Shown here piece after piece: positions 1-8,001 of a stretch of DNA of 64,000 nt. The notes beneath the pieces were generated by a model, which was not told the origin of the DNA, did not search any database, and saw nothing but the letters and a program-made list of their open reading frames with translations. The stretch spans positions 478,666 to 542,665 of the forward strand of contig KZ111147.1 of NCBI GenBank assembly GCA_002077045.2. Reading direction: 5' to 3'. Within the stretch, counting starts at the first letter, position 1; each line of letters begins with the position of its first letter. A program made the position numbers and the translations under genes. The stretch comes from Rachicladosporium sp. CCFEE 5018 (lineage: Eukaryota; Ascomycota; Dothideomycetes; Cladosporiales; Cladosporiaceae).

Positions 1-233
1 GGGTGAACGGCAAGCACTATGCGAGGACTTGCGAGCAGTGGTTTGCGAAGTTCTCGAAAGCGAAGGGGGAGATTTGGGGGAGCTTGGAGGGGACTTATGG
101 GAAGGGTGAGGCGTTGAGGTGGTTTCATAGGTGGCAGGTTTTCTACCTTGCGTGCGCGGAGTTGTTTGCTTGGGGGGAAGGGGAGGAGTGGGGCGTGGGG
201 CATTACTTGTTTGAGAAACCTGCGGAGAGTTGA
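1..233 (+). CDS. CMAS-family methyltransferase, C-terminal fragment (left copy)
   Basis: The last 77 codons of a SAM-dependent methyltransferase, read in frame from the first bases of the window to a TGA at 231-233. It corresponds to the end of the complete gene at 58532-59695. Codons start at base 3, and the first readable methionine would be internal, so this is a truncated gene and not a small protein. About 16 of 230 bases differ from the right copy, but only about two amino acids change (E/A and G/E), so this part still looks constrained. Confidence 0.9.
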   Translation, partial: VNGKHYARTCEQWFAKFSKAKGEIWGSLEGTYGKGEALRWFHRWQVFYLACAELFAWGEGEEWGVGHYLFEKPAES

Positions 234-436
234 GTGAGATGAGAAATTGGGCTGGCGAAGCGAGGTGTGCGAGCGAAAGCCGCGTATAGATTTGTATAGC
301 TGCAGCGCGCAGGAAAGCTGCATAGCTGACGAGTCGTCGAGCTGGGTATCATATTCCCCTTCCTTTCCTTTCCCGGCCGTAACGCCACGCTAAAGTCAAT
401 TCAAGTCAATCCATCTCCTCGTTTCTCCCGGGCCAA

Positions 437-1468
437 TCATCCTAGTCTCTGCCTCTTCGCCCCTAACCCACCACGCGCATCCTGCAATCGCTTCCTCTCA
501 AGCTCCTCCTTCATGATGCGCTCAGCATTGCTCATCTTCTTTGCTGGCGCCATCGGAGCAGCGGAGGACTTGCCAGAGAGTGCATTTTTCTTGCTGCCGC
601 CCATAAGAGGGTTGGACTTCTTCGCTAGACCACCAAGTGAGATCTTGGGTGGTGCTGCGGATATTGGCGTTGGGGTTGCTGATGTGTCGGCAGACTCTGC
701 CAGCGGCTGTGCTACATCTGCAGGAATTGCTGCAGCATCCGCAGTCGAGAACGTGTCGATCGCCACCGCCGCATCTGGCGCAGGCTCCGCGAGTACCTCC
801 ACTTTCTGCGGCGCAGCTTTTGCAGCCAAACTCAAGCTGACCTTCACCGGCTCAACCACAATCTCCTCCATCGCAATCTTAGGCCTCCCCTCTTCCTCCC
901 TCTCCCTCACCTTCGCCATTTCCCTTGCCCTCTTCACCTGCTGTTCCAGCAACCGGCTCTCAAGCGTCTCATCCCCCTTCGCCATCCTCTCCATCTTCTT
1001 CACCCCCTCCCTTCGTGCGATAGCATCCGCCGAGTCATCCACGAAACTGATCTCCAACCCGCGTTCCCCTTCCTCGCTGACCCGACACAGCCCCTCCCGT
1101 CCAAGAAACTTCGCAAACTCCGTCAAACTCGGCCACTTCGTACTATTCATATGCACATGCTCCTTGTCCCTGATATACTCCTGGTAGAACCCATTCATGC
1201 TCACCTTCTTCTCTCCATGTGAAGTTTTGAGGAGCTGCAAGAAGTCGCGGCGGAACTGGTCGGAGTACTGGTTGATGTACTTTTTGGGGTCTTCGCCTAC
1301 GACGCTGAGGGCGCGGACGTGGGATTCGGAGAGGGTGTGCTGTTTGAAGCCGTTTTCGTCGCGGCATTGCTTGGCGCAGATTTGGCAGTACCAGCGTAGG
1401 CGTTGGAGGCCTTTGGCTTTCATTTTGTTGGCGATTTGTTTAGTGCTGCCCGCTTCGGCTTTGGGCAT
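437..1468 (-). CDS. kin17: KIN17-like DNA/RNA-binding zinc-finger protein (left copy)
   Basis: Intact 343-residue single-exon protein. The N-terminus has the KIN17 C2H2 finger with C28, C31, H44 and H50, followed by the conserved winged-helix region to about residue 160 (motifs such as SMNGFYQEYIRDK and TEFAKFLGREG). The rest is a basic coiled segment and an Ala/Pro-rich tail ending in a KRQR cluster. Metazoan KIN17 also has C-terminal KOW/SH3-like domains, which are absent here; the yeast relative is Rts2. The family is nuclear and linked to DNA damage response, replication and splicing. It differs from the right copy at 11 of 343 residues, none in the finger cysteines or histidines. It is divergent from the broken gene at 1831. 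Confidence 0.9.
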   Translation of the reverse strand: MPKAEAGSTKQIANKMKAKGLQRLRWYCQICAKQCRDENGFKQHTLSESHVRALSVVGEDPKKYINQYSDQFRRDFLQLLKTSHGEKKVSMNGFYQEYIRDKEHVHMNSTKWPSLTEFAKFLGREGLCRVSEEGERGLEISFVDDSADAIARREGVKKMERMAKGDETLESRLLEQQVKRAREMAKVREREEEGRPKIAMEEIVVEPVKVSLSLAAKAAPQKVEVLAEPAPDAAVAIDTFSTADAAAIPADVAQPLAESADTSATPTPISAAPPKISLGGLAKKSNPLMGGSKKNALSGKSSAAPMAPAKKMSNAERIMKEELERKRLQDARGGLGAKRQRLG

Positions 1469-1830
1469 CGTAACTGTGGGCGGGGGGGGGGGTGTTTTTG
1501 AGAGATGACTTGGCTATGGTGATTGGAAGGGTAGTGGAGACCGGTAGGCGATAGGTGGTCACGCTGAGCAGAGAAGTACGCGGCTTGTGTTCTGCTGCAT
1601 AAGCTGATGGCAGGTCAGAGAATCTACATCACGTGTGACGGAGTGGTGACTAAGCGGGAGTGGTGTTCGGGTTACACGACATGTTCGCTTAGAACAGGAG
1701 ACATATCGGACAGGTATCATATTAAAGTACAGTTCTTGCGCCGTCATGTCCTCTCCGTTGCCACTCACGAAGGGGTCCTGGCACTGCGGTCTTTCGTACC
1801 GTTGCGCTGGCCACTCCTGGCTTGTCGAGT
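1469..1830. promoter_or_regulatory. Shared upstream region, left KIN17 / broken mitochondrial-type gene
   Basis: About 360 bp between divergent genes, alignable with 60930-61285. It starts with a G-rich run of ten or more G that differs in length and sequence between the copies. No individual binding site could be assigned. Confidence 0.5.
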
Positions 1831-3164
1831 ATGCGATTGATCCAATGCCATGCTGTCGAGGTGCTCAGAATGGGGTCTCTCGCCACTCTACTGCACCAAG
1901 TGATCTCCCCTCGGTTGTCTAGTGGCCCATTTCTCAACCTGCGTTATGCAGCAATCAAATTCGGCTGCCGCGAACTCCATGACCAACACACCAGTAAGAC
2001 CGAGAAGCGCACAGATGTTAGCTACCCTCCTATCCCCACGCGTTCGTCGCCATCCTTCAAGAAAATCTTCACGGCTCCTGTAACTCCAGAACCGGGCTCC
2101 AAAAGGCGACACCTTGTGTTGAAGCCTTCGATTTACCTCCGGGAGGCAACGGCAGCTTTGGACGTTGCAAGATGCAAACCTTTGGACTTACTTGAAGCGT
2201 ATCAGAGCAGAGGAATCATTGATCTGGACATCGTCTTACTGTGCCTATGACCCTACTCTAGATTTGATGAGAAATCGTCGGAAGACCGGCTTGGCCGACT
2301 TGTCAGTGAGCGAGCAGGCACATGCGCGCTTAAGTGGCTATGGTCTAGTGAAGCTCATCGACGGGAGGGACATACGACCACCAGGAACTAAAAGACATCA
2401 TAGTCGAGCTTGCAATAGCGGAAGGCCGAGAAGATATCCTGTGGGACTGGCTTCAGATCGATGAGAAGCTGTCAGGACGCTTGAATCCCAACTCTATGGG
2501 GAAGGAACGTTTTGGGCGTGAACGATTTGCGGTCAATGACTGGAAAGGTCAACTACTGCGGGCTATGATCAACGAAGCACTGTGGACTGGAACAAGCACG
2601 AAATCTGGTGGATTGGCCCTGGACATATATCTACGAGCCCACGCGTTGGTCGGGCACGGTATCCGCCAACGGACTCATATGGCCTTGATGTCACTTAACA
2701 CGGCGCGCCTCTCCATATATGATGCCTTAATCAGCGGTTACAAAGTCTCGCCTGAGCGTTTTGATGATTTCTTAGCGGCATGCGCTCAGCTAGGAGCGAA
2801 TCCAGGCATGCATGTGCGAAGCGGGGTCATGATGCTTCATCACCTAACAAAATCTGATGCTCGCCCGTTATAACGAACACTGATGTCGATATATGTTCAC
2901 GATCGATCGGACGAGAGATCTCAGGAGCATCGCGAATCATTGCACGCTGCGTCGCGTGGACGCAGAAAGCGGGCGCACCAAGACTTCCTCAGTGGTGTAG
3001 TCATGCTCCATCGCGACGGGCACATTGAGTGCGCGGAACAGCTTCGAAGCGTGCTGAACACAGAATTCTCGGACGTGATTGACATACCGGACCTTCCGCG
3101 ACCTCCTGTGCTTCTGAGGCAGAGCAAGCCACGGTATGCATTTCCGCCTGCTCATCCGCGCTGA
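1831..3164 (+). pseudogene. Broken copy of the putative mitochondrial protein at 61286-62620
   Basis: Aligns over its full length with the intact 444-residue gene in the right copy but carries three lesions. A TGA at about 2248-2250 replaces a CGA arginine codon. One G is missing from the GG after ACATAC near 2370, which shifts the frame. A TAA at 2871-2873 replaces a TAT tyrosine codon. The start (ATG 1831) and the C-terminal end are preserved. The start is the ATG of a potential arginine-rich mitochondrial presequence. Lesions could be real decay or, for the single-base deletion only, a sequencing error; three independent lesions favour decay. Confidence 0.85.
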
Positions 3165-4545
3165 CTCGCTTGGGCTGCCTTCGCTCGAACGAGAGCCTGC
3201 ATTTAGATTTTCATAATATCGCATGCGCGTCTGTGAACTGCGTCATGGTAATGCAGGTGGAACTGAGGGACCGTTGCGAGAGAGAAGCTGCATTGCGATG
3301 AGGATGTCCTTGTCAATATGATCACTAGATGCCCGATGAGAGAGACATCGAACTCATGATGCAGTCGATCACAGCCTCGGAATGTTCAATATCTCGAAAA
3401 CAGCCAGTGCAGATCCATGCTGTCTGGTAACGCTTACGGGAATCGCCAGCACCGTTCAGCGACATCAATAATATGCATTTGAAGCACGATTGTTCTAACA
3501 GATGGACGAGCGAGCCGCGATTGCCTGATGTATTGGGAATCCCAAGCGGCCGGACCGCAGCTGTCTTGGAGGCCAATGACAGCATGCGCTACTGACTGTC
3601 GCTTTATCCGCTTCTTCAAGAGTCTCAATGCTCCTTGTCTCTTGCAAGCGCACCTGCAACAATTCATCTTACGCGACATACTCTGTGCCTTTGGGAGACG
3701 GCAGACTCGCTAATGCGTCTGCACTCCATGGTGAAGTCTCCCAGAAACGGAATGACAGTGGTTTTGTGTTGTCGAGAAGTTACGTAGTAGGAGCTTTGTC
3801 AATGTTCGGCCTTGGGAGACGCAGAGATCATAGATCGTACTTCACGACTTCGTCTACCGCAAAGAAGCGCGTGAGCATATGCGACGGTTCATGCAACTCT
3901 ACCGAAACGGCCTCTGGTGGCGTTGCCAGCTGCATACGATGCGTCGCAAATGCGCTTTGCCAACACCCGAGTCACCGGTACAAATTCGACGACCGCCGCC
4001 GTTGACCTATCTGTCACGCACACTGTACTCTCTCACTTCAGCTTCAGTGCTATGCATGCATGCAACAGCCGATTCCCCGCCATGGCCGTCACGGGTAGCC
4101 AGGCCGGATTGTATCCTGATGTGTGCAGGCTACGCGAGTTCTGTGTATCAATGGCGCTCATGTGGTTGCTTCGGAGTCAACGATTCTTCGTCACTTTGTT
4201 CGATCTAGCCGCAGCGCCACTCCTCGTTGCTCGCCAATGGAGGAGCAAGTCTACCCCAGCGAGCAACTTTGTTCTGGGAACTGCCGCTTGTGTCGATAGG
4301 CTCCACTCTCTCCGCCATTTCCTGCTGCCACGAGCTGCGCTACGCTGCTCCAGCCCTTGATATGCGATGCACGGTCTACTTGAGAACCGTGGCGACCTCA
4401 CATCATGATTTGCGCCCACCTACGGCACACAATCTCTCGGCACGACTAATTGACACTGCCTGCGCGACTTACAGCATCATGGCGCATACCGAGCCAATGC
4501 ACCCACCAAGAATCGTGTCAAGTATCGCATCGATGATATGCAGGA
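3165..4545. other. Intergenic/unclear tail of the left repeat
   Basis: No confident gene. The stretch is conserved with 62621-64000. An open frame of about 147 codons around 3917-4360 is kept in both copies. Near 3845-3950 a second frame reads protein-like. The final 70 bases follow a plausible intron end (CTAAT branch site, TTACAG acceptor at about 4470-4480) and could be the first part of an exon that enters the N gap. Confidence 0.45.
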
Positions 4546-4645
4546 NNNNNNNNNNNNNNNNNNNNNNNNNNNNNNNNNNNNNNNNNNNNNNNNNNNNNNN
4601 NNNNNNNNNNNNNNNNNNNNNNNNNNNNNNNNNNNNNNNNNNNNN
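4546..4645. other. Assembly gap (100 N)
   Basis: Exactly 100 N, the conventional placeholder for a gap of unknown size. It interrupts a possible plus-strand exon on its left and the minus-strand gene starting at 4916 on its right. Confidence 0.99.
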
Positions 4646-4916
4646 TCATCACCTCATCTATCGCTGTCTCCGGAACTGTGGCGGCCATGGCCATGGCTTC
4701 ACGTTGGGTGCGAGGTTTCTTGGTGGGCGACTGTGAGGGCTCAGCGTTGAAGTCGATCTGGTCGATGTTTGGGCAGAACATTATGCTTCGCAACACGTTC
4801 AAGCGCGACGCACGCGCACGCGCTTGATTGCTTCCCTTGTTGCCATATGTCACGAGGTTTGTCGCGCGGCGGCGTTTGGGTGACGTGGGAGTGGATGTTT
4901 CTGGGGCCATCGTCAC
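4646..4916 (-). CDS. Unknown protein, N-terminal part, cut by the gap
   Basis: A reading frame of 90 codons begins at ATG 4916 on the minus strand and is open until it enters the N gap. It starts with a Thr/Ser/Pro stretch, then a KRRR basic cluster, an Ala/Arg-rich segment and a second basic patch (TKKPRTQ), which suggests a nuclear protein. I do not recognise the family. The rest of the gene is missing from the window; the sequence left of the gap does not obviously continue it. Confidence 0.55.
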
Positions 4917-5297
4917 ATGCGAGGTGCTTGGGTGATCGACCGAGCTTGACAGCTTGGCAGAAGTGACGATGGCGATGACATGGAGTGATTGATGGCCGCG
5001 AGGTTAGTAGCTACCATTTACAAAGGGCAGATGTTAGGCAATTACGGTTGGAGACTTGGTGAGAGGCAGGAGCGACGAAGAGAGGGTGCAGACGTAGCTG
5101 CATCCATGTGACAAAGCTACAAACGCCCGCTGCAGAACATCAGCAGCCTATAGTCGCTTACATGCCAAAACCATCCGCTATGCCATCCCTAGATTTCCTT
5201 TGATCTTACACATGCTCTGTAGCTACCAGTCGTAAACGCGCGCGGCTGAGTCCGCTTTTCAAAACTGTTCCTCTAGTCCTGTTATCCCGATTCCGTC
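4917..5297. other. Intergenic, no gene seen
   Basis: About 380 bp between the start of the truncated gene (minus) and the 3' end of the promethin-like gene (minus). It probably holds the promoter of the former and the 3' UTR of the latter. I see no repeat or RNA gene. Confidence 0.5.
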
Positions 5298-6141
5298 CTA
5301 CCCAAGTCCGGTCACTCCACTAACGCCGCCCTTCACTGCACCAGTCGTGTTAGCAACAGCATCCGTACCGGTGGCACTAGTGACCTTGCTGACACCACCA
5401 TGCGCACTATTGACGGTGGAACCCACCCCAGGCACATTTCCGTTCGCTTTTGCAGGGGTGAATTGATCGCCATACCCTTTGATGTCTCCCGTCGCCTGCT
5501 GCGCCTTCGCCGAGTCCATGAAGCCCGTCAATCGTCCGCCGGTGAAGCCGTTGAGTCGGTCGCCGATGGTGGGCCCGGCGGGTGCGTCGTCGGACTTCTT
5601 GTCGTCGCTGCCGCCGCCGTTGGCCCATTTGAGAATGTAGTAACCGCCTAGGCCCCAGAGGAAGAGGAAGGTCGCTGCGAAGGTCGTGAAGAAGAGGGTT
5701 GGGAGCACGACCACTAGGGCTGTGCCGACCATGACGAGGGTGAAGGCTACTGCGCCAAGGAGTCCGACCACCAAGCCCACGAGGAGGGCGAAGATGAAGA
5801 CTGTGAGAGAGAAGAGAACAAAGAGAAAGAGCGGTACGCCGGTGATGGCGAAGTTCATTCCCAGGAAGGCCTACGCGTGTCAGTATATGGAGAGCACACT
5901 GTCTCCTCGTCTCGTCGTCTTTCGAATAACCTACCGACAGCTTCGGATTCTTAAGCATGAACGCCTGCAGCTTCGCCAGGAACGCCGCCCTCTGCTCTGG
6001 CGGGAAGAAGCGATCCAGCATAGCTTTGCCCTTTGCTGCGACCCAGTTCCCACCTCCTTCTATCTTGCCTAGCACTCCCTTGGTGACACCTTCGACCTGC
6101 CCCTGGACGCCCTTCGTCGCTCCTTGGAGCTGTTCCGCCAT
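5298..6141 (-). CDS. Promethin/LDAF1-like lipid-droplet membrane protein
   Basis: Two exons, 6141-5935 and 5870-5298, with a 64-bp intron (GTAGGT..GTAG), give 259 residues. The N-terminal ~65 residues resemble an amphipathic region (QGATKGVQGQVEG repeats), followed by two long hydrophobic stretches from about residue 75 to 150, very rich in L, V, F and G, forming a hairpin-like membrane segment. The C-terminal ~100 residues are Gly/Ser/Thr-rich and soluble. This pattern fits the promethin family (seipin partner LDAF1; yeast Ldo proteins), which sits in the ER at sites of lipid-droplet formation. The family call rests on topology and composition only; another hydrophobic hairpin protein is possible. 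Confidence 0.6.
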
Positions 6142-6645
6142 CTTGGTGGACTGTCGCGATCGTCTGGGAGATGCTGATCTATTAGGAGAACGCGATACCT
6201 CGCGTATAATATCGTTGCGATTCGGATGCTTCGATGAGCGGACCTCGAGCTTCCGCGGATGGTGATGAGAGGAGGATATTTTGACGGTGATGCCGGGGAC
6301 GAGGAGGAAAGCAACGCTACGTCAACATCGAGATGGGAGACTTAGACTTCACATCGAAGGTTCAAGACAACCATCACGAGAGTACTGTGATAAGGTGTCG
6401 CAGTGAGGGCCCGCGTCTGTTGTCACCAGTGGATCGTCTGCCGCGTCTTTGCATGGATGGGAGCACTCGGAGGTCGTGCCTTTCCTTGTTTCGCAACGCG
6501 CGCTGTCAATTAGCTCTGCGCCACAGCGGGATGATGCTTCCCGCGGTGCACTTGCCACACCTTACACGCTTGGTATTTGGATTGTGATGTTCCAGTCACC
6601 ACTGTACGACCATACTGGAAAAGGTGCTTTGAATGCTAACGCAGC
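6142..6645. other. Intergenic, no gene seen
   Basis: About 500 bp upstream of the promethin-like gene and downstream of the reductase gene. No supported coding region. Confidence 0.5.
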
Positions 6646-7509
6646 CTAGGCACTGCCTAAACGCTGACTCCTCAAGATAACCTCCACCTTATCCAACCCC
6701 ATGATTCGCTTCAAATACCCGTCGAACCAAGCACTCGGCAGCAGACTTCCCAACCTGGCCATGCCCGCAGACTTACCACGCCAGATAGACATTGGTGGAT
6801 GTGGTTTCAACAGATCACCCACGACACCCTTTGCCCACCCATCAGCAGAGATGCCGTCGGGTACCCAGTTGCCTTGAAGCATGGGCTCCACGAGTTTTCT
6901 AGCGGGCGCATATATCGAACTCGTTGGTAAGGGCGACTTGGCAGCCGCATTGCTGGTGACAATATTGGTGTTCACGCCTCCTGTCTTGAGGTTGACAACG
7001 TCGATGTCAAAGGCTGCCAGCTCTAGGCGCAAAGTGTCCGTCATCATGGCCATCGCAGCCTTTGATCCGTTGTAGGTGAACTGGAACGGTACTGCGAGGT
7101 GCGCGCCGACGGTGGTATGGTTGACGATCATGGCTTTGGGAGACTTCAGTAGCAGTGGCAGAAAAGCCTGAATGAGTGCGAGGTGACCCCAGACGTTGAG
7201 GTCGAAGAACTTCTTTGCTTCGGGTATCGAGAGGTCCGTCACAGGCATCATATGTAGGGCACCAGCGTTGTTGACGAGGATGTCTAGTCGTGGGACTTTT
7301 GCTACGCAGGATTTAATCGAGTCATCGGAGGTAATGTCTAGATTGAGAGTCTCAATGCCGAGTGCAGTCATTTCCGTCATCTTGCTTGGGTCCCGCGTGG
7401 TGGCATAGACGTGTAGGCCGGCTTTGTGGAAGTGCTTTGCGAGTTCGGCGCCCATGCCTCCATCAGAGCAGCCAGTGATGAGGACTGTTCGCTTTGTCGA
7501 TGCGGACAT
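6646..7509 (-). CDS. Short-chain dehydrogenase/reductase, AYR1-like
   Basis: 287 residues from ATG 7509, single exon. The nucleotide-binding motif is TGCSDGGMG near residue 12, NNAG follows near residue 82, and the active-site YNGSK is near residue 150. The fold and the YNGSKAA context match fungal AYR1-type NADPH-dependent 1-acyl-dihydroxyacetone-phosphate reductases, which act in ether/glycerolipid synthesis on ER and lipid droplets. The catalytic Ser position, 13 residues before the Tyr, is Thr here. A GTG codon lies directly upstream of the ATG; I chose the ATG. It is divergent from the Zn2Cys6 regulator at 8002 across about 490 bp, which allows joint regulation. Substrate is uncertain because many secondary-metabolism reductases share this subfamily. 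Confidence 0.8.
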   Translation of the reverse strand: MSASTKRTVLITGCSDGGMGAELAKHFHKAGLHVYATTRDPSKMTEMTALGIETLNLDITSDDSIKSCVAKVPRLDILVNNAGALHMMPVTDLSIPEAKKFFDLNVWGHLALIQAFLPLLLKSPKAMIVNHTTVGAHLAVPFQFTYNGSKAAMAMMTDTLRLELAAFDIDVVNLKTGGVNTNIVTSNAAAKSPLPTSSIYAPARKLVEPMLQGNWVPDGISADGWAKGVVGDLLKPHPPMSIWRGKSAGMARLGSLLPSAWFDGYLKRIMGLDKVEVILRSQRLGSA

Positions 7510-8001
7510 CACGTCAAGCTACGATCAAATCGACGTTCGTTCAAGATAAAGGTTGCAGAAATGGAAGAGAAGTCAAAGAGACTGTACTACCTGGCCGAGA
7601 GCCTTCACTGGCCACGCGAAGACTCACCTTCATATAGATTCTTACACAAACGGCAGCGGACAAGATGTTGTACATTTAGCTCCGACCGCCAATCTCCTGA
7701 TCGTCAACCTCACGCTGAGGTGTTCGCGTGAAGCGCAATGGATCGATATACCTGTAAATCCTCGGCTACAAGATCCATGGTCACTGCTTCCAGCGCCTGT
7801 AGACGGGGAAGATCGCCGGAGTTTATACATGTAGTAGCGAGAGAGTGACTGTAGTTCCGTTGATGTTCGAAGGATTGGCTTCGTGGTCCAAGCTCCAGCC
7901 ACTCCATCTCCTCCTCACCATCGTGAGCCTCTAGGCTTACCGAATCAGCCTAACCATTGCTCACTGCAGCCGTTACGGGCGTACGAGTGCATGTCACCAC
8001 G
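7510..8001. promoter_or_regulatory. Shared upstream region, reductase / Zn2Cys6 regulator
   Basis: 492 bp between two divergent starts. No clear CGG-N-CCG pair could be assigned by eye. Confidence 0.45.

Larger units (their letters stand above)
1..4545. repeat. Left copy of a ~4.5 kb direct repeat
   Basis: This whole segment matches 59463-64000 in the same orientation, with scattered substitutions and small indels (net 7 nt longer here). It holds the same gene order: methyltransferase 3' end, KIN17, a mitochondrial-type protein and an unclear tail. Substitutions run in both directions and include transversions. The copy ends exactly where the N gap starts, at the same base at which the right copy reaches the window end. 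It may be an allelic or homeologous contig placed by scaffolding, or a real segmental duplication. Confidence 0.95.

Noticed and set aside
1..4545. Repeat-induced point mutation (RIP) as the cause of divergence
   Set aside because: Differences between the two copies run both ways, include transversions (T to A, G to T) and indels, and neither copy is AT-rich; RIP would give one-sided C:G to T:A changes.
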